This document shows positions 8,064 to 15,516 of a stretch of DNA of 41,006 nt, in pieces. The translations under genes were made by a program, and so were the position numbers. The stretch is from assembly GCF_937890665.1 (NCBI RefSeq), contig NZ_CALADU010000025.1, forward strand, positions 1 to 41,006. The letters are read 5' to 3'. Source of the stretch: an uncultured Subdoligranulum sp. (GTDB taxonomy: Bacteria > Bacillota_A > Clostridia > Oscillospirales > Ruminococcaceae). The first letter of the stretch is position 1. Each line of letters begins with the position of its first letter. The notes beneath the pieces are model-generated. The model worked only from the letters and a program-made list of their open reading frames with translations. It was not told the origin of the DNA and made no database searches.

Positions 8064-9122
8064 ATGGCGCAGCCAAAGGTCAGCGTACTGATATCCTTTT
8101 ACAATTTGGCCCCCTATGTGGATGAGACCCTGCGCAGTGTGGTGGGGCAAAAGACCGATTTCCCGGTGGAGATCCTCTGTGCCGACGACGGTTCCGATGA
8201 CGGTACGGTGGAAAAACTGCGGGTCTGGGAGCAGAACTATCCCGACTCGGTGCGGGTTTTTGTGATGGATCGCATCCCCGGCGCCAAGTATGAAGCCAAC
8301 GAGCGCATCCAGCGGATGAATGCCATCCGGGGACGCCTGTTTTATGAGGCCAAGGGAACCTATGTCTGCTATCTGGATGGCGACGACTTCTACACCGACG
8401 AACACAAGCTGCAAAAACAGGCGGACATTCTGGACGCCGACACCGAGCATCGCTACATCGGCTGTGGGCATAACGGCTGCTATTATTGGGAGAGCACCGG
8501 CGAGACCAAGCCCATCGAGCGGCCTTTGCGGGAATGCAGCCTGACGGCGGAGGAGTATTGGAGCTTCCTGTACGTACACACCAACGCTATGATGTTCCGC
8601 AACATCGGGCTGCAGGGCATTGACCCCTATACCAGCGGCATTCCCATCATCGACAACCCGCTGACCTTCCAGTTTTTGCCCTACGGCGATATTTATTATC
8701 TGCCGGACTGCATGTTCAACTACCGCCAGATGGAGGGCAGCACCTACCATCGCCGCAGTCCCTACCAAAACGATATTCTGACGGCGTTGATTTTATATGA
8801 ACAGCGTACCATCACCCGCAAGTTTGACGGAGCAGGGCTGGTGCGGTTCCTGCGGGAATACCAGTCCCTGTTTGCGGACCGCAAAAATCCGCAGCTCACC
8901 ACCGAAGCCCAGACCTATATGGAGAATATCCACACCTACCATGCGGGTCGGCTGCGCCGTATCGTCAACTACAACAACGAGTCGGCGCTTTCGAAACTGT
9001 GGTGTGAATTGGAAAATCCGGTCTGGTTCTTTGTGGCGAAGGTCTACCGCCATTGTATCTGGAAACCGAAGGTCCGTGCCCTGCTGGAGGAAGCGCGCCA
9101 AAAGCAGGAACAGAACGCCTGA
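8064..9122 (+). CDS. Glycosyltransferase family 2
   Basis: This 352-aa GT2 enzyme opens with KVSVLISFYNLAPYVDETLRSV, has CADDGSDDGT (nucleotide binding) and YLDGDDFYTD, where DGDD is the metal-binding DxD. The insert with DRIPGAKYEANERIQRMNAIRG is reminiscent of capsule glycosyltransferases that act on phosphosugar or diacidic acceptors, but the acceptor cannot be named. The C-terminus (about 300-352) is basic and coiled. A GGAGG ribosome binding site lies at about 8050-8054. It is followed after 18 bases by the TupA-like gene, and such GT2 and TupA-like genes often sit side by side in teichuronic-type loci. Confidence 0.87.
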   Translation: MAQPKVSVLISFYNLAPYVDETLRSVVGQKTDFPVEILCADDGSDDGTVEKLRVWEQNYPDSVRVFVMDRIPGAKYEANERIQRMNAIRGRLFYEAKGTYVCYLDGDDFYTDEHKLQKQADILDADTEHRYIGCGHNGCYYWESTGETKPIERPLRECSLTAEEYWSFLYVHTNAMMFRNIGLQGIDPYTSGIPIIDNPLTFQFLPYGDIYYLPDCMFNYRQMEGSTYHRRSPYQNDILTALILYEQRTITRKFDGAGLVRFLREYQSLFADRKNPQLTTEAQTYMENIHTYHAGRLRRIVNYNNESALSKLWCELENPVWFFVAKVYRHCIWKPKVRALLEEARQKQEQNA

Positions 9123-9140
9123 ACAGGGGAGTGTTACCAC

Positions 9141-10247
9141 ATGGAAGATATGCATGAACTCAGCGCAGAGGAGCAGGCACGCCTGCTGCGCCATGAGCTG
9201 GAAGCTGTATACGGCTCTTCCTCCTACAAAATCGGGCGGGCCATTACTTGGCTGCCCCGCAACGCTGTCCGGGCGCTGAAATATCTTTTGCACAACGGTC
9301 CCGTCACCAGTGTGCGGTATCTGGTGATCTATGCCAAATACCATAAGATCGCCAATAAAAACTATGCCTACTGGGCCTGCCTGAAAAAGAAGGACTACCC
9401 CGAGGCCCTGAAAAAGTGGTTCTTGGAAACCAACTACACCCACACCCCGCTGGATCTGGAACATCCCAAAACTTTCAGCGAAAAGACCCAGTGGCTTAAG
9501 CTCTACGGCGGGTTTGAGGAAGTCTATCCGCTGGTGGACAAGTACACCGTGCGGGAGTGGGTCAAGGAAAAGATCGGGGAGGAGTATCTGATCCCGCTGT
9601 TGGGCGTCTGGAATCGATTCGACGACATCGACTTCGACAAACTGCCCGATAAGTTTATGCTCAAAGTCAACCACGGCGCCGGGTGGAACATCGCCGTGCA
9701 GGACAAATCCAAGTTTGATAAAGCCGATGCCAAGCGCAAAATCGAAACTTGGCTCAAGCTGAACTACTGCTACCTGATGGGCGGTCTGGATGTCCAGTAT
9801 ATCCACATCAAACCGCGAATCATCGTGGAAAAGTTCATCGAGAACGACGGCGGCGACCTGTACGACTACAAGATTTTCTGTTTTAACGGGGAACCCAAGA
9901 TCATCCTGCACATTCTGGAACGGTATACCGACAAAGAAGAACGGATGATCTTCTATGATGCCGATTGGAACTTGCTGCCCTTCAACATCAATGTACCGCT
10001 GGAACAACCCGACATTCCCCGGCCCCAGAATCTGGAAAAGATGCTGGAACTGGCCCGTACACTGAGTCAGGGCTTTACGGCGGTGCGGGTGGACCTGTAT
10101 TCTCTCAACGACGGTTCCATCAAATTCGGCGAGATGACCTTCACCACCGAGAGCGGCATCTCCCGCTGGCACCCCGAGAGCGCCAACGAATACATGGGCA
10201 GCCTGATTCATCTGCCGGGCGTGGACGACGCGCCCGCCGCACCGTAA
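9141..10247 (+). CDS. TupA-like ATP-grasp protein
   Basis: This 368-aa protein matches the TupA-like ATP-grasp family, named for teichuronopeptide synthesis in alkaliphilic Bacillus, where it may couple amino acids to a uronic acid polymer. After a basic N-terminal 90 residues comes the family block HPKTFSEKTQWLKLY, then DKYTVREWVKEKIG, LKVNHGAGWN (ATP-binding loop), PRIIVEKFIE, DYKIFCFNGEPK and a final FGEMTFTTESG with the metal-binding Glu. A peptide or amide decoration of the polysaccharide is therefore possible, but family members are also annotated as glycosyltransferases, so the reaction is not settled. Coding is on the same strand with 10- and 18-base gaps to neighbours. Confidence 0.83.
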   Translation: MEDMHELSAEEQARLLRHELEAVYGSSSYKIGRAITWLPRNAVRALKYLLHNGPVTSVRYLVIYAKYHKIANKNYAYWACLKKKDYPEALKKWFLETNYTHTPLDLEHPKTFSEKTQWLKLYGGFEEVYPLVDKYTVREWVKEKIGEEYLIPLLGVWNRFDDIDFDKLPDKFMLKVNHGAGWNIAVQDKSKFDKADAKRKIETWLKLNYCYLMGGLDVQYIHIKPRIIVEKFIENDGGDLYDYKIFCFNGEPKIILHILERYTDKEERMIFYDADWNLLPFNINVPLEQPDIPRPQNLEKMLELARTLSQGFTAVRVDLYSLNDGSIKFGEMTFTTESGISRWHPESANEYMGSLIHLPGVDDAPAAP

Positions 10248-10257
10248 AGGAACCGCT

Positions 10258-11265
10258 ATGCCGCAAACCAAACCGATTCTCACCGTGATCGTGCCGGTCT
10301 ATAAGGCCGAAGCCACGCTGGATGCCTGTGTGCAGAGCATCCTAGCCCAGACTTTTGCCGACTTTGAGCTGCTGCTCGTCGACGATGAAAGTCCCGACAA
10401 CTGTCCGGCTCTCTGCGATGGATGGGCCGGGAAGGATGCCCGCATCCGGGCGCTCCATCCGCCCAAAACGGGACCGGGACCGTCCGGCGCCCGCAACGCC
10501 GGGCTGGATGCTGCCCAAGGCGATTGGATCACCATGGTGGACAGCGACGATACCATCGCCCCTGACCTGTTTGCCACCCTGTATCAGGCAGCCCAAGAAA
10601 GCGGCGCGGAACTGGTTATCTGCAACAGTTGCCGCCGTTTCGAGGACGGCACTCTGCAGCCTCATGCGCCGGAACAGTGCTTTGCTTCGGATGTGCTGCT
10701 CGACGAAGAACAGTTTTGGGATGCCTTCAACACCCCGTGGATCAGCCAGTTTACCGGCACAGCCCACCGGCTCTACGCTGCCAAGCTGTTTGATGGGGTA
10801 CGCTATCCCGAAGGCATGGTCCACGAGGATTACTACGTCCTGCCCGATCTCATTGCCCGGTGCCGCCGCATTCAGTGTCTGGCCTATACCGGCTACTATG
10901 TGCTGCAGCACACCGGCAGCATCACCGAGACCGCCCGCCGGGAAGTGCGGTTGGCGGTCACCCGGGGGGACATCCACCGGGCCGGATATTTCCTGTCCCG
11001 GGGCTGGTATGACCGGGCCGAGGGCGCCCTGACCGATGCGGCACTGTTTCTCTACCGCAATAAGGCCGCCTACGACCTGCGCAAACCCGGCCACCGGGAA
11101 GAGTTCAACGCCACAAAGGCGGAACTTTGCCATACCTACGACGCATTGGCCACCCAAAAGGGGGCGCGCTCGCTGCAGTTACGGGCCGCGGCGCTCCGGG
11201 CCGGACTGCCGGTGTTTTATGCCTATACCCGCCTGCTGGCCCTGCGCCGGGGCGGAACATCCTGA
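10258..11265 (+). CDS. Glycosyltransferase family 2 (tandem copy A)
   Basis: This 335-aa GT2 enzyme has VIVPVYKAEATLDACVQSIL, LVDDESPDNCPALCDGW (usual DDGSxD changed to DDESPD) and MVDSDDTIAP as the DxD site. Its C-terminal half, with HEDYYVLPDLIARC (catalytic-base ED motif) and YTGYYVLQHTGSIT, is closely similar to that of the next gene, so the two are tandem paralogues. It starts 10 bases after the TupA-like gene with AAAGGA upstream. Donor sugar is unknown. Confidence 0.88.
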   Translation: MPQTKPILTVIVPVYKAEATLDACVQSILAQTFADFELLLVDDESPDNCPALCDGWAGKDARIRALHPPKTGPGPSGARNAGLDAAQGDWITMVDSDDTIAPDLFATLYQAAQESGAELVICNSCRRFEDGTLQPHAPEQCFASDVLLDEEQFWDAFNTPWISQFTGTAHRLYAAKLFDGVRYPEGMVHEDYYVLPDLIARCRRIQCLAYTGYYVLQHTGSITETARREVRLAVTRGDIHRAGYFLSRGWYDRAEGALTDAALFLYRNKAAYDLRKPGHREEFNATKAELCHTYDALATQKGARSLQLRAAALRAGLPVFYAYTRLLALRRGGTS

Positions 11266-11282
11266 CGAAAGAGGAAATTGCT

Positions 11283-12251
11283 ATGCCTGCCATCAGTGTC
11301 ATCATACCGGTTTACCGCGTGGAGCGGTATCTGGATGCCTGTGTCGCCAGCGTGGTGGCCCAGACCTTCCGGGATCTGGAGATCGTGCTGGTGGATGACG
11401 GCAGCCCCGACGGCTGCCCGGCCCTGTGTGAGGCATGGGCCCGCAAGGATCCCCGCATCCGGGTGGTCCACCGGGAAAACGGAGGGCTGTCGGCGGCGCG
11501 CAACAGCGGGCTAGCAGTGGCCACCGGACAGTTTGTGACCTTTCTGGATGCCGATGACACGCTGGAACCCGACACCCTGCGTCAGGCATGGGAGGCCCAG
11601 CAAGCACACAATGCGGAGATGGTCATCATCAATCTGGTCTATGTGGACGAGAACGATCAGCCGCTGGGTAAGCCGGATTTCACCATCTTTCGGGACGAAG
11701 TGCTGGACGAGGACGGCGTGTGGCAGCGCTACTTTGCGCTGGGGGAACAGAAGGTATACTACGCCATCGCGTGCAGCAAACTGATCAAAGCGGACCTGTT
11801 CCGGGAACTGCGTTTCCGGGAGGGTAAGCGGTATGAGGACCAATTCCTCATGCCCCATCTTTTGCATCAATGCCATACCATCGTCTGTCTGGCCTACCCG
11901 GGGTACCGGTACATCCAGCACAGCGGCAGCATCATGGCGCAGGGGTCCAGCCGCAACTATCTGGACCGCAGCGAATTCTTGCTGGAGTGGTGTGATTATT
12001 TTGCCGATAAAGGTGACATGCTGCGGGCCGAAGGCCTGCTGAATGACGCTATCCAGAATCTTAGCGAAAAATACCGCTTTGACCTGTCCACCGCCGCCCA
12101 GCAGCAGCGGTACCGCACTGCCTGTCGGGGGTGTGCGGCGGCGTATGGCCGCTTGGCCCGCCGTACCGGCCAAAAGAGCATGTGGCTGCGCGCCGCGCTG
12201 CTGCGGCTGGGGCTGCCGGTCTATCTCAAATTTCTGCACAGCAGGCAGTGA
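11283..12251 (+). CDS. Glycosyltransferase family 2 (tandem copy B)
   Basis: The frame is open from 11127, but the ATG at 11283, with AAGAGGA about 7 bases upstream, starts at the GT2 fold and gives 322 aa. Motifs are VIIPVYRVERYLDACV, LVDDGSPDGCPALCEAW and FLDADDTLEP (DxD), with YEDQFLMPHLL as the ED motif and YPGYRYIQHSGSI near the end. The order and wording of these blocks copy the preceding gene, indicating a tandem duplication followed by divergence. It lies 24 bases before the exporter permease gene. Confidence 0.88.
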   Translation: MPAISVIIPVYRVERYLDACVASVVAQTFRDLEIVLVDDGSPDGCPALCEAWARKDPRIRVVHRENGGLSAARNSGLAVATGQFVTFLDADDTLEPDTLRQAWEAQQAHNAEMVIINLVYVDENDQPLGKPDFTIFRDEVLDEDGVWQRYFALGEQKVYYAIACSKLIKADLFRELRFREGKRYEDQFLMPHLLHQCHTIVCLAYPGYRYIQHSGSIMAQGSSRNYLDRSEFLLEWCDYFADKGDMLRAEGLLNDAIQNLSEKYRFDLSTAAQQQRYRTACRGCAAAYGRLARRTGQKSMWLRAALLRLGLPVYLKFLHSRQ

Positions 12252-12275
12252 CCTGCTACCCAAAAGGAGCCAACC

Positions 12276-13136
12276 ATGGAACAAACACAAAAACAGTACC
12301 ACGTGCATTACAGCCCCGCCAAAGGGTTGTCCCATGTGGACTTTGGGGAGCTGTGGCGCTACCGGGACCTGATCTGGCTGTTTGTCAAGCGGGATTTCGC
12401 CATTATGTACAAACAGACGGTGTTGGGCCCGGCGTGGGTGCTGATCAACCCCTTGCTCTCGGCGGCTATGTATACCGTCATGTTCGGCGTTATCGCCGGT
12501 ATGTCCACCGGCGGCGTGCCGCAAGGCCTGTTCTATCTGGCGGGCACCGCCCTGTGGGGCTTTTTCTCGGCCTGTATCAACAAAATTTCCGCCACGTTTA
12601 CCGCCAACTCGGCCATCTTCAGCAAGGTGTATTTTCCGCGGCTGACTATGCCCATCTCCACCATGCTGTCCGCCCTGATCAACTTCCTGCTGCAGTTTGT
12701 AATGTTCTTCCTGCTGCTGATCTACTACGTGGCAGTGGGGCAGGTGTCCCCCCATTGGGCCCTGATGCCCCTTACCGTGCTGCTGCTGGTGCAGGTGGGG
12801 TTGCTGGGGCTGGGCTGCGGCATCATTGTTTCCAGTCTGACCACCCGCTACCGTGACCTGATGGTGGTAGTCAGTTTCGGCGTGCAGCTTTGGATGTACG
12901 GTACGCCGGTGGTTTATCCGCTCTCCACCGTGTCCGGCATGAGCCGGGTGCTCTATGCGGCTATGCTTTTCAACCCCATGACCGCACCGATGGAAACCTT
13001 CCGCTATATCTTCTTCGGGTCGGGACAGGTCACCCTGCTGATGTGGGTCATCTCGCTGGCGTGGACCGCCGTTCTGCTGGCGCTGGGTCTCTCGCTGTTC
13101 AGCAAGGTGGAAAAGACCTTCGTGGATACCGTGTAA
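12276..13136 (+). CDS. Polysaccharide ABC exporter permease (Wzm/TagG/RfbA type)
   Basis: This 286-aa ABC-2 type membrane protein has six hydrophobic segments after an amphipathic N-terminal stretch (FGELWRYRDLIWLFVKRDFAIMYKQTVLGPAWVL), which is the hallmark of O-antigen and teichoic acid exporters. It would form the membrane channel with the ATPase encoded 13 bases downstream and carry lipid-linked polysaccharide out across the membrane. Near the C-terminus, NPMTAPMETFRY is the conserved block of the family. The presence of this pair means the polymer is finished in the cytoplasm before export, not built by a Wzx/Wzy route. Confidence 0.9.
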   Translation: MEQTQKQYHVHYSPAKGLSHVDFGELWRYRDLIWLFVKRDFAIMYKQTVLGPAWVLINPLLSAAMYTVMFGVIAGMSTGGVPQGLFYLAGTALWGFFSACINKISATFTANSAIFSKVYFPRLTMPISTMLSALINFLLQFVMFFLLLIYYVAVGQVSPHWALMPLTVLLLVQVGLLGLGCGIIVSSLTTRYRDLMVVVSFGVQLWMYGTPVVYPLSTVSGMSRVLYAAMLFNPMTAPMETFRYIFFGSGQVTLLMWVISLAWTAVLLALGLSLFSKVEKTFVDTV

Positions 13137-13149
13137 GGAGGAGCGCATC

Positions 13150-14433
13150 ATGCAGCAAGACAACAACATCATGATCCGCGTCCGGGACGTGAAGAAGCGC
13201 TATAAGATCGGCCAGATCGGCGGCGGTACGCTGCGGGGTGACCTGCAAAGCTGGTGGGCGCGCAAGCGGGGCAAAGAGGACCCCAACACGCTGATCGGCA
13301 CCGACCAGCGGCTCATTGGCACCACCTTTATGGCGCTCAACGGCGTCAGCTTTACGGTGGGCAAAGGCGAAGCGGTGGGCATCATTGGTTCCAACGGCGC
13401 GGGCAAGAGTACCCTGCTTAAACTGCTCACCCACGTGACTGCCCCCACCGAGGGGGACATCGACCTCTATGGTCGGGTGGCCTCCATGCTGGAGGTGGGT
13501 ACCGGCTTCCACCCTGAAATGACAGGACGGGAGAACGTCTACCTCAACGGCGCCATTCTGGGCATGACCCGGGCGGAGATCGACGCCAAGATGAGCGAGA
13601 TCATCGAATTTTCCGAGGTAGGCGACTTCATCGACACGCCGGTCAAACGGTATTCCAGCGGCATGTACGTCAAGCTGGCCTTCAGTGTGGCGGCCCATCT
13701 GGACAGCGAAATCATGATCATGGACGAAGTGCTGGCCGTAGGCGACATGAAGTTCCAGAAAAAGTGCCTGACCAAGATGCGGCAGGCAGCTACCCGGGAC
13801 GGCAAGACGGTTTTGTACGTCAGCCACAATATGGCCACCATCCGGGATCTCTGCGACCGGTGCATCGTGCTGGACCAAGGCAAAATCATCTTTGATGGCG
13901 ATGTGGATACCGGCATTGCGCTGTATCTGGCCACCAAGGCCCAGAGCGGCAATTTTGTGGACTATACCAACTACCAGCGGGAAAGCTGGTGTCAGGCCGA
14001 TGATCTGCGCATCCGCAATGTGCGGTTTGCGGCAGCCTCCATCGAGTCGCTGGAACGCCGCGAGCCGGTGCGGCTGGAGATGGTCATTGACGCCAAGCGG
14101 CCGCTGGATCAGATCGGCCTGCGGTTTGAGGTCCGGGACGAGGTAGGGGCGCCGCTGGCGACCTCCTGCCTGTACGGCCTGGCGATGCAGACGGGGGAAA
14201 ACCGGCTGGCGCTGGAATATGATCTCTCAATGCTTTCGCCGGCCCAGTACAACACCTACTTTACGCTGTTCGCTCTCGGGGACGGCGGCGGTCACAGCGA
14301 CGAGGACTGCGTACCGGGCCCCCGGTTCGGTATGGTGGATACCGTGGCGGAAAAACAGCGCATCGAATGGAACGCCCGGCACTGGGGGCTCATCCAACTG
14401 CCCGACGCAAAACTTTTGTCTGCCAACGGCTGA
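13150..14433 (+). CDS. Polysaccharide ABC exporter ATPase with C-terminal extension (Wzt/TagH type)
   Basis: This 427-aa protein has a full ABC ATPase: Walker A GSNGAGKST (80-88), a signature in the form YSSGM (about 168-172), Walker B IMIMDEV (about 188-194) and the switch His in YVSHNMAT. A degenerate signature of this kind is normal for Wzt and TagH. From about residue 260 an extra beta-rich domain resembles the Wzt C-terminal domain, which in O-antigen systems reads the end modification of the finished chain. That suggests an export control through chain-end recognition. An upstream GGAGGAG gives strong translation. This is the last gene of the operon; the terminator follows 14 bases after the stop. 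Confidence 0.9.
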   Translation: MQQDNNIMIRVRDVKKRYKIGQIGGGTLRGDLQSWWARKRGKEDPNTLIGTDQRLIGTTFMALNGVSFTVGKGEAVGIIGSNGAGKSTLLKLLTHVTAPTEGDIDLYGRVASMLEVGTGFHPEMTGRENVYLNGAILGMTRAEIDAKMSEIIEFSEVGDFIDTPVKRYSSGMYVKLAFSVAAHLDSEIMIMDEVLAVGDMKFQKKCLTKMRQAATRDGKTVLYVSHNMATIRDLCDRCIVLDQGKIIFDGDVDTGIALYLATKAQSGNFVDYTNYQRESWCQADDLRIRNVRFAAASIESLERREPVRLEMVIDAKRPLDQIGLRFEVRDEVGAPLATSCLYGLAMQTGENRLALEYDLSMLSPAQYNTYFTLFALGDGGGHSDEDCVPGPRFGMVDTVAEKQRIEWNARHWGLIQLPDAKLLSANG

Positions 14434-14446
14434 TTCAGCTTATAAC

Positions 14447-14495
14447 ACTAGGAGGCGGCTCCCTTTTGGGAAGCCGCCTCCTAGTTTGCTTTTTA
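14447..14495. terminator. Strong hairpin terminator between convergent genes
   Basis: ACTAGGAGGCGGCTCCC (14447-14463) pairs with GGGAAGCCGCCTCCTAGT (14468-14485), one bulge, followed by TTTGCTTTTTA. It ends the polysaccharide operon. It overlaps nothing but lies directly after the tsaD stop on the other strand, so it can also serve that unit, although the T-run on the minus side is poor. Confidence 0.88.
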
Positions 14496-15500
14496 CCGAT
14501 AATCAATGGGCAGGGTGGGCAGCCCGTTGAGGGTCCAGCCCGCCACATTGCCGTCCTGATACTCGTAGTAGCCTTGCGCCGCAATCATAGCGCCGTTGTC
14601 GCCGCAGTATTTCAACTCGGGCAGATAGATCTTGGCACCCAGCTTTTGGGCGCCGTCGTTGACCAGTTGGCGCAGCCGTCCATTGGCCGCCACGCCGCCC
14701 GCCAGACAGATGGTCTGGGCGCCGGTGTCCGCCGCTGCCGAAAGGAGCTTTTTGGCCAAAATCTGGTCGATTCGCTCCTGAAAGCTGGCGGCCATATCCG
14801 CAACGTTGATGGGTTCGCCTTTTTGTTCGGCGTTGTGTACCTCGTTGATGACGGCGGTTTTCAAACCGCTGAAACTGACGTTGTATTTTCCTTCTACGTG
14901 GGGCACCGGCAACTTGTAGGCATGGGGGTCACCGCCCTTGGCTGCAGCGGCCACGCTGGGGCCACCGGGATAGGACAATCCCAAGGTCCGGGCTACTTTG
15001 TCGTAGGCTTCCCCGGCGGCGTCGTCCACCGTGCGGCCCAGCACCTTATAGCGGCACCAGTCCTCCACCAGCACGATATGGCTGTGGCCGCCGCTGGCCA
15101 CCAGACACAGGAAGGGGGGATGCAGGGCCGGGTGGGTCAGGTAGTTGGCCGCGATGTGGCCCCGCAGATGGTGGACCGGTACCAGCGGTTTGCCCGCCGC
15201 GTAAGCCAACCCTTTGGCAAAGTTGACCCCCACCAGCACCGCGCCGATGAGCCCCGGCGCAAAGGTGACGGCCACCGCGCCCACGTCGGCCATGGTCATT
15301 CCGGCGTCGGCCAAAGCCTTATCTACCACCGCGCTGATGGACTCCGCATGGCGGCGGCTGGCGATTTCGGGCACCACGCCGCCATACAGGGCCTGTTCCT
15401 TGACGCTGGTGGCGATTACGTTGGAGATTACCTTGCGCCCATCTTCCACGATAGCGGCGGCGGTTTCGTCGCAGGTGGATTCAATTCCTAACACATACAT
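14493..15500 (-). CDS. tsaD: tRNA N6-adenosine threonylcarbamoyltransferase TsaD
   Basis: TsaD (335 aa) transfers the threonylcarbamoyl group to A37 of ANN-decoding tRNAs, working with TsaB and TsaE. It is the Kae1/Gcp family: the N-terminus MYVLGIESTCDETAAAI is diagnostic, and HHLRGHIAANYL (about 110-121) holds the iron-binding HxxxH histidines. Later blocks ASGGHSHIVLV and CLAGGVAANGRLR are also conserved. The ATG at 15500 with GAGAGGA upstream starts the conserved sequence, so an 18-residue extension is rejected. It lies 16 bases after polA on the minus strand and is probably co-transcribed with it. No tsaB or tsaE is seen nearby. Confidence 0.95.
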   Translation of the reverse strand: MYVLGIESTCDETAAAIVEDGRKVISNVIATSVKEQALYGGVVPEIASRRHAESISAVVDKALADAGMTMADVGAVAVTFAPGLIGAVLVGVNFAKGLAYAAGKPLVPVHHLRGHIAANYLTHPALHPPFLCLVASGGHSHIVLVEDWCRYKVLGRTVDDAAGEAYDKVARTLGLSYPGGPSVAAAAKGGDPHAYKLPVPHVEGKYNVSFSGLKTAVINEVHNAEQKGEPINVADMAASFQERIDQILAKKLLSAAADTGAQTICLAGGVAANGRLRQLVNDGAQKLGAKIYLPELKYCGDNGAMIAAQGYYEYQDGNVAGWTLNGLPTLPIDYR

Positions 15501-15516
15501 GGTTGTTTCGATCCTC

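Noticed and set aside
11511..13172. Minus-strand frame of 553 codons over the glycosyltransferase and exporter genes
   Set aside because: Spans parts of three + strand genes and their junctions; His- and Gln-rich shadow sequence.
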